DNA of 64,000 bases from Flavobacteriales bacterium (GCA_947500755.1 CANMTO010000006.1:28320-92319), one strand, 5' to 3'. Counted from the stretch's first letter, positions 16,615 through 27,531 are shown. Numbers and translations: made by a program. The notes: a model not told the origin generated them from the sequence alone.

Positions 16615-17121
16615 ATGAAATTAAAGGCCTTACTCTTTCTCGTACTGCTATCCATTTTTGGAACGAGCCGAGCGCATGAGTATCACCTTGCCTTTATCGA
16701 ATTAGAGTATTATCCATCTGAGCAACAGTTTCAAGCAACACTTAAGGTTACTGCGCATGATTTAGCGTATATTTTTTCCAAAAAACATGGAAAAGATTTG
16801 AGTATGGACCAGATCCTTAAAACCGACAGCCTGTATTCAGAATTAACTCAGTTTATTTGCAGTGGTTTTACCCTATTTCAAAATAATAAAGCGGTTTACT
16901 TCACGGTTGACGGCAATGAATTAACTAAGAACGGCGATTTACTTTTCTATTTATCTTCGGAGGTAATCCCCCAACCCGGCAAGTTATCCGTTGCGTTTCC
17001 CTTGCTTAGCCCATATTTTCCAGACCAACAAAACAAACTAGATTACTTAAAAAAAGGTTCACATCACACCTTAACCTTTCTTTCTACCGATTACACTAAA
17101 GAAATCCCCGTAACCCCATGA
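16615..17121 (+). CDS. DUF6702 family exported protein
   Basis: A 168-residue protein with a signal peptide (residues 1-20, ending in SRA). The mature protein begins HEYHLAFIELEYYPSEQQFQATLKV, characteristic of DUF6702 proteins, which in Bacteroidota are typically encoded just before an M1-family peptidase. The ending is followed directly by the M1 gene with a four-base overlap (17118-17121), so the two are translationally coupled. The function is unknown; co-occurrence suggests a partner or periplasmic chaperone for the peptidase, which is inference. Confidence 0.85.
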   Translation: MKLKALLFLVLLSIFGTSRAHEYHLAFIELEYYPSEQQFQATLKVTAHDLAYIFSKKHGKDLSMDQILKTDSLYSELTQFICSGFTLFQNNKAVYFTVDGNELTKNGDLLFYLSSEVIPQPGKLSVAFPLLSPYFPDQQNKLDYLKKGSHHTLTFLSTDYTKEIPVTP

Positions 17122-19412
17122 TAAAAACTATACTTTGCCTTTTCTCGATTGCTATGGCTACCACATCATTTGCTCAAAAAAAGTTTGCTCAACTTGATAT
17201 GGAACTCCCTACACCGAACGAATACAGAAATGCGGCTGGCGCTCCCGGTCATGCCTATTTCCAACAGCAAGCAGACTATAAAATGAATTTAGTATTGGAT
17301 GATGATAAGCAGAAATTAAGCGGAACCGAAACCATTACATACACCAATAATTCACCGGATGCCCTACCCTATTTATGGCTTCAACTGGACCAAAACATCT
17401 ATGATGAGCATTCTGACACCAAGCTGATTGAGGTAGAAAAAATGGAAGATTTTAAATCCATAGGCGACATCCAAAAACGCTTTTTCCATTACGATGGCGG
17501 ATTTAAAGTTGAACGTATTACTTCCACTTCAGGTCAGCCCATGTCCTATTTCATCAATAAAACCATGTTGCGCATAGATTTAGAAACGCCACTCGCACCG
17601 AAAAGCAGCATAAGTTTCACCGTAAAATGGTGGTATAATATCAATGACCGCATGGCGGTTGGTGGTCGATCAGGCTATGAATACTTTGAAAAGGATAAAA
17701 ATTATTTGTACACGCTGGCTCAGTTCTTTCCGCGAATGTGTGTTTACAGCGACGTAACAGGGTGGCAAAACAAGCAGTTTCTTGGTCGAGGTGAGTTTAC
17801 CTTGCCTTTTGGGAATTACGACGTGAGCATTACAGTACCCTCTGATCATATCATTGCTGCAACCGGAGAACTTCAAAACGGAGCCGATGTGCTTACCACA
17901 GCTCAAAGAAAACGCATGGAACAAGCAAAAAAAGCGAACACTCCAGTGCTAATTGTTACCCAAGCGGAAGCAGAGATCGCAGAAAAAGAAAAGAAATCAA
18001 ACACCAGAACATGGCGATTTAAAGCGACGAACGTTCGCGATTTCGCCTTTGCCAGTTCGCGCAAGTTCATTTGGGATGCTCAAAATGTTACGGTAGGTGG
18101 AAAAAACATTCTTTGCATGTCGTTTTATCCAAAAGAAGGCAATCCACTTTGGGAACGTTACAGCACTAAACTTGTAGCCCACACCATCAAAACCTACTCA
18201 AAGTATACCGTTGATTACTCATATCCAGTAGCAATTTCAGTTCATTCCAAATGGATCGGCATGGAATACCCGATGATTTGTTTTAACGGTGGCAGACCTG
18301 AAGAAGATGGCACGTATTCAGAAGGGGAGAAATATGGTATGTGGGGCGTTATTATCCATGAGGTAGGTCATAACTTTTTTCCAATGATCATCAATTCCGA
18401 TGAACGCCAATGGACATGGATGGATGAAGGACTAAACACCTTTGTTCAGTACTTAACGGAACAAGAATGGGAACGAGGATATCCATCCCGAAGAGGACCA
18501 GCGCACCTAATTGCAGATTACATGCGAGGAGACCAAAAATTAATTTCTCCCATCATGACTAATTCAGAATCTATATTTCAATTCGGCAACAATGCGTATG
18601 GCAAACCGGCTACGGGATTAAACATTCTTCGCGAAACCATCATGGGTAGAGAATTATTTGATTATGCCTTTAAAACCTATTGTGAACGATGGAAATTCAA
18701 ACATCCAAGTCCTGCAGATTTTTTCCGAAGCATGGAAGATGCCTCTGCGGTTGATTTAGATTGGTTTTGGAGGGGATGGTTCTATGGCACCGAACCGGTT
18801 GACATTGCCATTAACGAAGTGAAATGGTTTCAATTAAACAGTCAAAACCCTTCGCTTGAAAAAGGATTCTTGCAAGAACAAAACGATAACAGGGACATTC
18901 ACATTGGCACCACACGCAACGAGACTTCCATAAAAGAAACCATCAACGAACAGGATTCTTTAATCGATGATTATTATGCAAAACGAAACATTTATTTAGT
19001 CGATGCACTCGATAAAAAGGAATATGAAGAGTTTAAGAAGAAAACCAACGAAAAGGATTTAGCCCTACTCAATGCTGGAAAACACTTTTATGAAGTCCAT
19101 TTTGAAAATGTGGGTGGCTTGGTAATGCCACTTATTCTAAGGTTCACCTTTACGGATGACAGTACCGAGCTTATTCGTATACCCGTAGAAATATGGCGTC
19201 AATACGAAGACAAGGTTTCGAAAGTGTTTATTTTCAATAAAGAAGTGAAAGAAATTCGCTTGGATCCATTCCTTGAAACTGCAGATGTTGACTTAAATAA
19301 TAATTCTTGGCCTGCCGAAATCCAACCTTCTAGGTATCAATTATTCAAGCAAAATCAACCAAAGGAAAACCCAATGCAACGGCAAAAGCGTGTGGATACG
19401 ATAAAAAATTAA
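17118..19412 (+). CDS. Exported M1-family zinc metallopeptidase
   Basis: A 764-residue gluzincin aminopeptidase homologue with a signal peptide (ending in SFAQ). The zinc site is complete: HEVGH at residues 414-418 and the third ligand Glu437 in WTWMDEGLNTF, giving the expected HExxH-x18-E spacing. Upstream, GMEYPMICFNGG (about 380-390) occupies the position of the GxMEN substrate motif, but with YP instead of N, as in many Bacteroidota periplasmic M1 proteins. The N-terminal beta domain (about 45-270) and helical C-terminal region are present. It probably trims peptides in the periplasm or at the cell surface. It is coupled to the DUF6702 gene. Confidence 0.92.
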   Translation: MIKTILCLFSIAMATTSFAQKKFAQLDMELPTPNEYRNAAGAPGHAYFQQQADYKMNLVLDDDKQKLSGTETITYTNNSPDALPYLWLQLDQNIYDEHSDTKLIEVEKMEDFKSIGDIQKRFFHYDGGFKVERITSTSGQPMSYFINKTMLRIDLETPLAPKSSISFTVKWWYNINDRMAVGGRSGYEYFEKDKNYLYTLAQFFPRMCVYSDVTGWQNKQFLGRGEFTLPFGNYDVSITVPSDHIIAATGELQNGADVLTTAQRKRMEQAKKANTPVLIVTQAEAEIAEKEKKSNTRTWRFKATNVRDFAFASSRKFIWDAQNVTVGGKNILCMSFYPKEGNPLWERYSTKLVAHTIKTYSKYTVDYSYPVAISVHSKWIGMEYPMICFNGGRPEEDGTYSEGEKYGMWGVIIHEVGHNFFPMIINSDERQWTWMDEGLNTFVQYLTEQEWERGYPSRRGPAHLIADYMRGDQKLISPIMTNSESIFQFGNNAYGKPATGLNILRETIMGRELFDYAFKTYCERWKFKHPSPADFFRSMEDASAVDLDWFWRGWFYGTEPVDIAINEVKWFQLNSQNPSLEKGFLQEQNDNRDIHIGTTRNETSIKETINEQDSLIDDYYAKRNIYLVDALDKKEYEEFKKKTNEKDLALLNAGKHFYEVHFENVGGLVMPLILRFTFTDDSTELIRIPVEIWRQYEDKVSKVFIFNKEVKEIRLDPFLETADVDLNNNSWPAEIQPSRYQLFKQNQPKENPMQRQKRVDTIKN

Positions 19413-19465
19413 CGCATAATTCACTGTAAGACAACGGAATTGATTAAATTTCGTCTACCTAACCG

Positions 19466-21967
19466 ATGCTTAAACTACTTCGTTTTATCTTTTTTCTAGT
19501 TTTACCGTGTTCATTTTGGGCACAGGGAGACGATTGTGGTACCGCTACCCCAATAAATAATGTGCAAAATTATTGCTCAGGGAATGCTGTTTTTACAAAC
19601 GTCGGTTCAACGCCTGGAGCCTATGGATTACCAACGTGTTGGCCCGCGAATGCTACAGAGGACGTTTGGTTTTCATTTACCGCACTTGGGACGGATGTAT
19701 TGATTTCGGCCAGTGGTACTGGTGGCGGCGGCACCATGTCTCAACCTAGAATTGCTCTATACGATGGCGTTTGCGGTGGCCTCATGAATGAGCTTAACTG
19801 TTCCAATGGAACCCCAGGTTTTGGTACTTCTCAAATTTATGAAGGAGCACTTGTCCCAGGAAACACCTATTACATACGTGTTTCAACACCCCAAGCGAAC
19901 GAAGGAAGCTTTGAACTCTGCATCAATAGTTATACCCCAAACGCGAATCCCGGTGCTGATTGCGGTGGCGCAGCCTTTCTATGTAATCAAAATCCAGTTA
20001 GCGTAGGAACTCTTGGTGGGGGCGGATTAAACAACGATGAACCCGAACCGGGTACTTGCCTGGACATGCCTGGACCCGATGAATCAAATTCTTCTTGGTT
20101 TTATTGGACCTGTGGAACCGGAGGTCCGCTCACTTTTGATATTACGCCCGTAAATCCAACAGACGATATCGACTTTATTTTTTATCAACTGAACACAAGC
20201 AATCCGTGCGGCGCGAGAACCCCCGTTCGCTGTTGTTCAAGCTCTTGCCTCAATGCCACGGGGTCCACTGGAATGAGTTTAGCGGAAGTGGATCAGAACG
20301 AATGGCCCGGGTGCCAAGCAGGATTTAATGCCTACATACAAAGCATTACCATGACACCGGGAACAAGTTATGCCCTACTCGTAAATAATTTCTCTGCCAA
20401 CACAGGCTTTACCTTAACATTCAATAACAACAATCCAAATGGAGGAACCTTCGCTGGACCTGTACCACAAATCACATCAAGCAACTTAACTATTTGTGCA
20501 GGAGATTCTGTCATCTTTAATGGCTCAAGTTCACAAAATTGTACAATCTACAACTGGAACTTTACACCCAATGCTTCGCCCAGTAATGCTGTTGGGGTAG
20601 GATCACATACCGTTACCTATCCTAATACGGGTACTTATATCGCCATTCTGAATGGGCTCGATAACACAGGTTGTCAATCCTTGGATTATGTCAATGTAAT
20701 GGTAAACCCACCGGTTCAAGTTATTATTGCTGCCGTTGACACGATTTGCAGTGGAGCTAATTTCATCCAAAACATCACCTCATCACCCGCGGGAGCTACC
20801 TTTAGCTACACCCCCTCCGCAAATCCCAACCTAACAGGTGCGAACCCTGGTGCTGGCGGAAGCATCAATCAAATTATCAATAATACGAGTGGCAGCGCTC
20901 AGAACATTACTTATGTAGTAAATGCAAGCTTGAATGGATGTCAAAACACGGACAGTTGCATACTCACGGTGACTCCCCTCGTTGAACCCACCTTTAATCC
21001 AATGGGGCCCTATTGTTTGGGTCTAATCCCCGCCCCTATCCTACCCGCGAACTCAACCAATGGGATCCAGGGACTGTGGAATCCACTCGCAGTGAATACG
21101 CAACAACTCGGTAATTTTAGTTATATATTCAATCCAACCCAAGGACAATGTGCAGACTCAGCTTCGCTTACTGTACAAATCTCAAATAATCCCGGGGTTT
21201 CCTTTAGTGCTGATAATTTACTTGGTTGTTCTCCATTACAAGGCACATTAACTACGACTGCAGTGAATGGGGCCACGTATCTTTGGCAAATCAATGGGCA
21301 ACAAGCAGGAAATACTGCGAGTATTTCATACAACTTACCGAATGTTGGCTGTTATGATGTGGAATTGCAAGTAGATATCAGCGGGTGTTCGGCATCTTCA
21401 CTGCTAAGCGATTATTTATGCGTAGAGGCCACGCCGGTAGTTAGCTTTTCCTTCGTGCCGGGCGAGTTCAGTTCACCTTCTGAGCTCGTGAGTTTTAACA
21501 ATGGAACCCAAGGTGCAAGTTCATACCTTTGGCTTTACGGGGACGGAAACAGCAGCAATCAGCCGGAAGGAACGCATACTTACACCAATACAACAGGTGG
21601 TTATTTTGTAACGCTCATTGCTAGTTCACCCTCAGGTTGCAGCGATTCACTCACCCAATTTATCGGGTATCAAGAACCCTTAATTTACTATGTCCCAAAT
21701 ACCTTTACCCCCGATCAAGACCAATTCAACCAGCAATGGAAACCCATTTTTACCAACGGGTTTGATCCGTATGATTACCACCTCCGCATTTTCAATCGTT
21801 GGGGAGAATTAATTTGGGAATCATTTAATTCCGAAACGGGTTGGGATGGCTCATATGGTAAAGAGTTCCAAGCACAAGAAGGAATTTACACGTGGGAAAT
21901 CACCTTCGCTACCAAAACGAAGAACGAAAAACAACAGATTACAGGAACCCTAAACTTACTTCGATAG
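19466..21967 (+). CDS. Large T9SS type B (gliding-type) cargo protein
   Basis: An 833-residue secreted protein with a signal peptide ending in FWAQ. An N-terminal PPC-like/beta-sandwich domain (about 20-150; ATEDVWFSFTA and GNTYYIRVST) is followed by a related domain (about 155-320) and then PKD/Ig-like modules. One of these contains WLYGDGNSSNQPEGTHTY, the typical PKD motif. The final 92 residues, from YYVPNTFTPDQDQFNQQW through FNRWGELIWES to the end, are the gliding-motility-associated type B sorting domain. This domain directs export by the T9SS, typically with the SprF-type shuttle. The role is probably adhesin-like. The C-terminal domain is almost the same as that of the gene at 22588. 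Confidence 0.88.
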   Translation: MLKLLRFIFFLVLPCSFWAQGDDCGTATPINNVQNYCSGNAVFTNVGSTPGAYGLPTCWPANATEDVWFSFTALGTDVLISASGTGGGGTMSQPRIALYDGVCGGLMNELNCSNGTPGFGTSQIYEGALVPGNTYYIRVSTPQANEGSFELCINSYTPNANPGADCGGAAFLCNQNPVSVGTLGGGGLNNDEPEPGTCLDMPGPDESNSSWFYWTCGTGGPLTFDITPVNPTDDIDFIFYQLNTSNPCGARTPVRCCSSSCLNATGSTGMSLAEVDQNEWPGCQAGFNAYIQSITMTPGTSYALLVNNFSANTGFTLTFNNNNPNGGTFAGPVPQITSSNLTICAGDSVIFNGSSSQNCTIYNWNFTPNASPSNAVGVGSHTVTYPNTGTYIAILNGLDNTGCQSLDYVNVMVNPPVQVIIAAVDTICSGANFIQNITSSPAGATFSYTPSANPNLTGANPGAGGSINQIINNTSGSAQNITYVVNASLNGCQNTDSCILTVTPLVEPTFNPMGPYCLGLIPAPILPANSTNGIQGLWNPLAVNTQQLGNFSYIFNPTQGQCADSASLTVQISNNPGVSFSADNLLGCSPLQGTLTTTAVNGATYLWQINGQQAGNTASISYNLPNVGCYDVELQVDISGCSASSLLSDYLCVEATPVVSFSFVPGEFSSPSELVSFNNGTQGASSYLWLYGDGNSSNQPEGTHTYTNTTGGYFVTLIASSPSGCSDSLTQFIGYQEPLIYYVPNTFTPDQDQFNQQWKPIFTNGFDPYDYHLRIFNRWGELIWESFNSETGWDGSYGKEFQAQEGIYTWEITFATKTKNEKQQITGTLNLLR

Positions 21968-21972
21968 TTATT

Positions 21973-22284
21973 TCATTTTAACCACCTGTTCGAGCAAGTC
22001 GTAAGAGATTTTACCCGCGCCATTTCGCAAAGTTGATTACTCACCGGATTCGACGGATATAAAGAATTAACCCAAGTTTGACCTTGAGCAACTACGGTTT
22101 CACCAGCGTCATATGCCAAGGGAGGATTAAGGGATCCAACCGTTAACAATTGATTCACATCATCCGTCATGGTCATGTTCGTAATTGCTGTGATTTGCTG
22201 ATGGGTGGGACCAAACATGGTCCTGCGAAGCAAGTGGGCCGATTCACTTCGGGTCCATGGGCCTGTGAAAGGAATTAAACTCAT
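21973..22284 (-). pseudogene. DUF1800 family protein remnant (N-terminal fragment)
   Basis: The 103-codon frame starts like DUF1800 proteins: SLIPFTGPWTRSESAHLLRR followed by TMFGPT, which matches their AAHLLRRATFGPT signature. Intact members are several hundred residues long and normally lie next to a DUF1501 gene; here the similarity ends after about 85 residues and the frame closes with an unrelated tail. No continuation in another frame was found before the upstream gene ends six bases away. It is therefore a deletion remnant, or at best a very truncated protein. Confidence 0.7.
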
Positions 22285-22587
22285 TTCTTTTAATTTGTCT
22301 GATAAATGTAATTTAAATAGTCCAAAAGAATTAGCCCTAACCGAAAATAATTAACCTCCTGTTTACATTGAAAAATCCTTCGCTATACTGAACTTTGTAT
22401 TAATAACGTAACATTGGCAACCAACCAAGTACCGAAACGTATAGCAATCGAATTCATATTCAAAACAAAAAAAACGAATATAGTTCCCTGGTATTGAACC
22501 TCAAGAATTAAGTTTATCAATAGACTAATTGACGACATAACAGGTTATTAATAATTTGTTATTAAATTTGACTTACCTAAATTGATT
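22285..22587. other. 303-base intergenic region with AT-rich promoter segment
   Basis: No open frame or RNA gene is recognisable. The right end is strongly AT-rich and contains TAAATTTG (22563-22570), a -7 box match 17 bases before the ATG at 22588. The left part could be the lost upstream or promoter region of the DUF1800 remnant. Confidence 0.5.
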
Positions 22588-25272
22588 ATGAGAAGAATTT
22601 TACTCGCATTATTACCATTCCTTGTTTTATCTCTAGGATTTGGAACCTTATTCGGCCAAGCTTCTACCATTACTTTTAATTACACGGGTGCTGTTCAAAC
22701 ATGGACAGTTCCTCCGTGTGTATTTACGATCAACGTAATTGTTGCAGGAGCCAAAGGAGGAGGCGCGAATGGAGGTAGTGGAGCTCGAATCTCGGCACCG
22801 ATTAACGTCACACCCGGTCAAATATTAAATATTTATTGTGGGGGCATGGGAACCCAAGGAAATGCTTCTGGTGGATGGAATGGTGGGGGAACTGGATTTG
22901 CCTCTAACAACGGAAATATTGCCTATGCGTCATGGGGAGGCGGAGGAGCAAGTGACATTCGCATCGGAGGTGTCGCTTTAGCAAATCGTGTTATTGTTGG
23001 CGGTGGCGGTGGCGGTCGCAGTGGGGGGTCATCCCCAGTTTGTGGTGGGGCATCCAATTGCAACAACGGTGCAGCCGGGTGTAATACCTACGGACAAGGT
23101 GGTCAAGGCGGAACACAAGTTTCAGGAGGAAATGGAGGAACACCTTGGGCAGGAACTCCTCCGGGAGGGTCTCCAGGAACACTGGGTAACGGAGGTCAAG
23201 CAGGGCTTTGGCAAACTGCATCTGGCGGTGGCGGTGGCGGTGGATTCTACGGTGGCGGTGGCGGTGGAAACGACGGATGTTGTACCGGTGCCAATGGCGG
23301 CGGTGGCGGTGGTGCCGGATCATCTTTAGTACCTGCAGGAGGAACCTGTTTAGCTGCAAACAACACTAATCATGGATATGTTACTATTAATTATCAAGCG
23401 GGTGGAATCAACGTTACCGCGACCAATGGTGGTCCATATTGTGCGGGTCAAACCATTACACTAAATGCAACAAATGGCGCTACTACGTATTCTTGGACTG
23501 GACCTAACGGATTTACCTCAAACGCACAAAACCCAACCATTCCGAATTCAACACCATTGGATGGTGGGACATATACACTTAATTATACTACACCTAACTG
23601 TAACGGTACGGCTACTACCTTAGTAATCGTAAATACGCCAATAATTCCTGCCTTTACCCAAATTGCTCCAATTTGTCACAACGGCGCGGTACCAGGCTTA
23701 CCTGCCTCTTCAAATAATGTCCCTGCACTAACAGGAACTTGGTCGCCTTCGGTTATATCATCTGCAGCTCCTGGAACGTATCCGTATATTTTTACACCAG
23801 CTCCGCAATTCTGCGCAGTTCCTGAAACCATGAACATTACGATTCTTCCAAATGAAACGCCTTCGTTCAATCAAATCATGCCGATGTGTATTAACAGTGC
23901 GCCTCCAGCCTTACCAAATCCTTCTACAAACCCTACTCCGTATACCGGAACATGGGCACCGCCTACCATAACAACAGCTTCTGCGGGCTTGTACACGTAC
24001 ACATTTACTCCAACGGCTGGACAATGTGCAGTGGCTACAACAATGGATATTACGGTATTAAACTACACAGAACCTACCTTCCAACAGATCGGACCATTGT
24101 GCCAATTCACGCAAGGAGTTACCCTTCCAGCAAGTTCAACAAACGCTGTTCCGATTATAGGTTCTTGGAATCCAGCTGTAATTAATACGAATACCCCAGG
24201 AACAGTATTTTATAATTTTACGCCAAACCCATTCCAATGTTCAGATTCAGCATCTATGTACATTACAATTGACCCACTGAATATCCCACAATTCACACAA
24301 ATACCATTGGTGTGTCAGGGAGATGTACCACCGGTATTTCCATTGGTTTCAAACAATAACCCTGGTATAGTAGGCAGTTGGAATCCACCGACCATTGACA
24401 GTTCATTGCCGGGAACATTTACATTTAGTTTTACACCCAATCCGAACCAATGTGCCGATTCGATTACAATGAATGTTACCGTGGTTCCTTCTGTGCCCCC
24501 TGTGTTTGAGGCAGACTCGTTAACCGGATGTAATCCACTGATGGTCAACTTCAACACGATACCCGTTCCAGGAGCGAGCTACAGCTATACGTGGAATGGA
24601 AACACTATTGGAGCTACGCCTAATGTTGATTATATGTTTACTGCAGCGGGCTGCCACACCATCACCTTACAGTATAACCTATTAGGCTGCTTAGAAACAA
24701 CCACATACACAGACTACATCTGTATGGAAAACTATCCAAACACCACATTTACTGCGAACCCAAATGTGCTTTCATCCACGTCGGAAACGATTAACTTCAC
24801 CAATACAACGATGGGTGCTATATCTTACGTTTGGGAATATGGGGATGGGCAAACGTCGACCGTGTTTGAAGAACCCCACTTTTACAATGGAATCTCAGAA
24901 AACATGCTCGTTAGTTTAACGGCGAGTACCGCATTGGGATGCACCACCACCTATGAATTGTCGTTGCCAGTAATCAGCGATCCGATTTATTATGTCCCTA
25001 ATACCTTTACTCCAGATCAAGATGAGCACAATCAAACTTGGTTTCCCGTATTTACCACTGGTTTTGATCCCTACAATTTCAACTTAAAAATATTTAACCG
25101 TTGGGGTGAGTTAGTTTGGTTAAGCAATAATGCACTGGGCGAATGGGATGGCACCTACGGCGCTGATGGCAGAAAAGTACAAGCCGGAATATATACTTGG
25201 ATCATTCAATATTCCAACAAAGAAACCGACGAAAAGAAGGTGGTTACCGGTACGGTAAACGTGCTTAAATAG
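22588..25272 (+). CDS. Glycine-rich T9SS type B cargo protein
   Basis: An 894-residue secreted protein. ATG at 22588 is chosen over a TTG two codons upstream. A signal peptide (about 1-26) precedes a strongly glycine-rich domain (about 27-270) with GGGGASDIRIGG and several GGGGGG runs, resembling the glycine-rich domain of ALK/LTK receptors (polyglycine-II-like fold). An Ig-like module follows, then four tandem repeats of about 70 residues (350-630). Each repeat has the form FTQI.P.C...LP.SS.N...GTW.P..I....PGTY.Y.FTP...QC. PKD-like regions precede the type B sorting domain (from YYVPNTFTPDQDEHNQTW, about residue 801, to the end). The role is probably in adhesion or cell-surface structure. 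Confidence 0.88.
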   Translation: MRRILLALLPFLVLSLGFGTLFGQASTITFNYTGAVQTWTVPPCVFTINVIVAGAKGGGANGGSGARISAPINVTPGQILNIYCGGMGTQGNASGGWNGGGTGFASNNGNIAYASWGGGGASDIRIGGVALANRVIVGGGGGGRSGGSSPVCGGASNCNNGAAGCNTYGQGGQGGTQVSGGNGGTPWAGTPPGGSPGTLGNGGQAGLWQTASGGGGGGGFYGGGGGGNDGCCTGANGGGGGGAGSSLVPAGGTCLAANNTNHGYVTINYQAGGINVTATNGGPYCAGQTITLNATNGATTYSWTGPNGFTSNAQNPTIPNSTPLDGGTYTLNYTTPNCNGTATTLVIVNTPIIPAFTQIAPICHNGAVPGLPASSNNVPALTGTWSPSVISSAAPGTYPYIFTPAPQFCAVPETMNITILPNETPSFNQIMPMCINSAPPALPNPSTNPTPYTGTWAPPTITTASAGLYTYTFTPTAGQCAVATTMDITVLNYTEPTFQQIGPLCQFTQGVTLPASSTNAVPIIGSWNPAVINTNTPGTVFYNFTPNPFQCSDSASMYITIDPLNIPQFTQIPLVCQGDVPPVFPLVSNNNPGIVGSWNPPTIDSSLPGTFTFSFTPNPNQCADSITMNVTVVPSVPPVFEADSLTGCNPLMVNFNTIPVPGASYSYTWNGNTIGATPNVDYMFTAAGCHTITLQYNLLGCLETTTYTDYICMENYPNTTFTANPNVLSSTSETINFTNTTMGAISYVWEYGDGQTSTVFEEPHFYNGISENMLVSLTASTALGCTTTYELSLPVISDPIYYVPNTFTPDQDEHNQTWFPVFTTGFDPYNFNLKIFNRWGELVWLSNNALGEWDGTYGADGRKVQAGIYTWIIQYSNKETDEKKVVTGTVNVLK

Positions 25273-25279
25273 GAACTAC

Positions 25280-26590
25280 TTACTTTTTACGGAAGAAGAT
25301 CTTAATGGGTACACCTGTAAAGTTAAAGTTTTCCCTCAGCCTGTTTTCTATAAATCTGCTGTAAGATTCCGTAACATACTGCGGCAAATTACAGAACAAT
25401 GCAAATGCTGGTGCGTGGGTCGGTAGCTGCTGAACAAATTTGATTTTCACATACTTCCCTTTAACTGCTGGTGGCGGATTATCTTGAATGATTTCGAGCA
25501 TTACTTCATTCAACCTAGAGGTTGGAATCTTTTTTGTTCGATTGGCAAACACTTCCATACACGTCTCAATTGCTTTGTGAATACGTTGTTTGGTAATGGT
25601 TGAGGTGAAAATGATTGGAACATCATTAAATGGAGCTAATTGCTTGCGTAAATTCTCCTCGAATGCTTTCATGGTGGTGTGATCCTTATCTACCAAATCC
25701 CATTTATTTACTAATACAATTAATCCTTTAGAGTTTTTCTCGATCATGTAGTAGATCGATAAATCTTGTTTTTGAAGACCTTCGGCAGCATCTATCATCA
25801 AAAAACACACATCGGAATTCTCAATGGTTCGCACCGAGCGAAGCACGGAATAATATTCTATGTCTTCGGTTACTTTGGCCTTCTTTCTGATTCCCGCGGT
25901 ATCAATTAATAAAAAATCTTGTCCAAAGGAACGGTATCGGGTGTGTATCGAATCTCGTGTGGTGCCAGAAATATCCGTTACGATGTTTCGTTCTGAATTG
26001 GTTAAGGCATTGATCATGGAAGACTTCCCTACGTTGGGACGACCTACAATAGCGATTCTCGGCAAGCCATCTTGTTCTAAGACTGCCTCATCTTCCTTAT
26101 CTAAAAAGGTCACTACCTCATCCAATAAATCACCAGTACCTCCGCCGTTTGCAGCACTTAAATCAAAAACATCGCCTAATCCAAAGGAGTAAAATTCTGC
26201 GGACATACCAATTCGGTCGTTGGTATCCACTTTATTAGCCACAACCAGAATTTTCTTTTTACTTTTTCGAAGCAACTCCGCCACTAAAAGATCCATTTCA
26301 ACAATACCAGTCATTACATCCACCATGAACAAAATAACTTTTGCTTCATCAATGGCTAACTCCACTTGCTTTCTGATTTCCCCCTCAAACACATCCTCTT
26401 TGGTAGCAGCATAACCTCCGGTGTCAATTACCGAGAATTTATAGCCATTCCACTCCCCTTTCCCGTAAATTCGATCCCGAGTTACCCCACTAATTTCTTT
26501 AACAATCGCATCTCGCGATTCAGTTAAGCGATTAAATAAGGTAGATTTGCCGACATTAGGTCGGCCGACGATTGCAATAATGTTGCTCAT
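25280..26590 (-). CDS. der: Ribosome-assembly GTPase Der (EngA)
   Basis: Essential GTPase for maturation of the 50S ribosomal subunit. The 436 residues contain the diagnostic two tandem G domains: [11 protein letters not shown] near residue 8 and [11 protein letters not shown] near residue 183. Each has its DTGG/DTAG, NKxD (NKVD, NKWD) and threonine switch motifs, followed by the KH-like C-terminal domain. Its start codon overlaps the era stop codon by one base, so era and der form an operon of two ribosome-biogenesis GTPases, a reasonable functional pairing. Confidence 0.97.
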   Translation of the reverse strand: MSNIIAIVGRPNVGKSTLFNRLTESRDAIVKEISGVTRDRIYGKGEWNGYKFSVIDTGGYAATKEDVFEGEIRKQVELAIDEAKVILFMVDVMTGIVEMDLLVAELLRKSKKKILVVANKVDTNDRIGMSAEFYSFGLGDVFDLSAANGGGTGDLLDEVVTFLDKEDEAVLEQDGLPRIAIVGRPNVGKSSMINALTNSERNIVTDISGTTRDSIHTRYRSFGQDFLLIDTAGIRKKAKVTEDIEYYSVLRSVRTIENSDVCFLMIDAAEGLQKQDLSIYYMIEKNSKGLIVLVNKWDLVDKDHTTMKAFEENLRKQLAPFNDVPIIFTSTITKQRIHKAIETCMEVFANRTKKIPTSRLNEVMLEIIQDNPPPAVKGKYVKIKFVQQLPTHAPAFALFCNLPQYVTESYSRFIENRLRENFNFTGVPIKIFFRKK

Positions 26591-27465
26591 TAATATCCGT
26601 ATTTTTTCAATTTAGCTTCCGAGGACCTCCAGTCTTTATCGACTTTAACAAAGGTTTCGAGAAACACCTTTTTATCCAAGAATTTCTGAATATCAATTCT
26701 GGCTTGACGTCCAATTTTCTTTAACATCTCTCCTCCTTTTCCAATAATAATTCCTTTTTGAGAATCGCGTTCTACAATGATAATTGCCCGAATCCGAATG
26801 AGGTGAACCGTATCTTCATACATTTCTATTTCGATTTGTGAACTGTAGGGAATTTCTTTTTGACAAAAATTAAAAATCTTCTCTCGAATAATTTCGGATA
26901 CAAAGAAGCGCATAGGACGGTCTGATAATTCATCTTTATCGTAGTACGGTGGACTTTCGGGAATTAACGCTAAAATTCGTTCCCAAACGATGTCAATGTT
27001 AAAGTTGTGCAGCGCAGAAATAGGGTATACTTCTGCTGTGGGAATTTCTTGCTTCCAATATTCAATACGTTCTGCAACCTTTTCTTGATGCGACTTATCT
27101 ACCTTATTGATTAAACAAAGTACAGGTACGGTCAACTTTTTAATTCGTTCTAAGGTGGCTTCATGATTCATTTTTTGTTCAACAGTATCTGTAACAAAAA
27201 GCAAAACATCTGCATCCTGAAGGGAAACAGAAACATATTCCATCATGTTCTCGTGCAACTTGTACGCAACATTAACCACTCCGGGTGTATCCGAAAACAC
27301 AATTTGATGGTCTTCATCGTTTACGATTCCGAGGATTCGATGACGCGTAGTTTGTGCCTTAGAAGTAACAATGGATAACTTTTCTCCAACCAATTGATTC
27401 ATCAATGTTGATTTACCCACATTCGGACTTCCAACAATATTTACAAAACCTGATTTATGCGCCAT
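26590..27465 (-). CDS. era: Ribosome-assembly GTPase Era
   Basis: GTPase that binds 16S rRNA during 30S subunit assembly. The 291 residues hold an N-terminal G domain ([11 protein letters not shown] near residue 12, DTPGV near 59, NKVD near 119). A C-terminal KH domain follows, with [19 protein letters not shown] near residue 234 as the GxxG RNA-binding loop. Length and motif order are canonical. It lies directly upstream of der (one-base overlap) and is divergent from ribD. A TACCTTTG box sits five bases before its start codon. Confidence 0.97.
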   Translation of the reverse strand: MAHKSGFVNIVGSPNVGKSTLMNQLVGEKLSIVTSKAQTTRHRILGIVNDEDHQIVFSDTPGVVNVAYKLHENMMEYVSVSLQDADVLLFVTDTVEQKMNHEATLERIKKLTVPVLCLINKVDKSHQEKVAERIEYWKQEIPTAEVYPISALHNFNIDIVWERILALIPESPPYYDKDELSDRPMRFFVSEIIREKIFNFCQKEIPYSSQIEIEMYEDTVHLIRIRAIIIVERDSQKGIIIGKGGEMLKKIGRQARIDIQKFLDKKVFLETFVKVDKDWRSSEAKLKKYGY

Positions 27466-27470
27466 GGCTT

Positions 27471-27478
27471 CAAAGGTA
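27471..27478 (-). promoter_or_regulatory. -7 box (TACCTTTG) abutting era
   Basis: On the minus strand TACCTTTG lies five bases before the era ATG, so the era-der transcript may be leaderless. Confidence 0.5.
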
Positions 27479-27531
27479 TGAAATTAAAGCGGGAGCGCCC
27501 TAAAACACGCCGTATATGTGTTTACTTTGAT

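Noticed and set aside
22988..23359. His/Arg-rich and Val/Ala-rich frames over the glycine-rich domain
   Set aside because: They arise from reading GGTGGC repeats in other frames.
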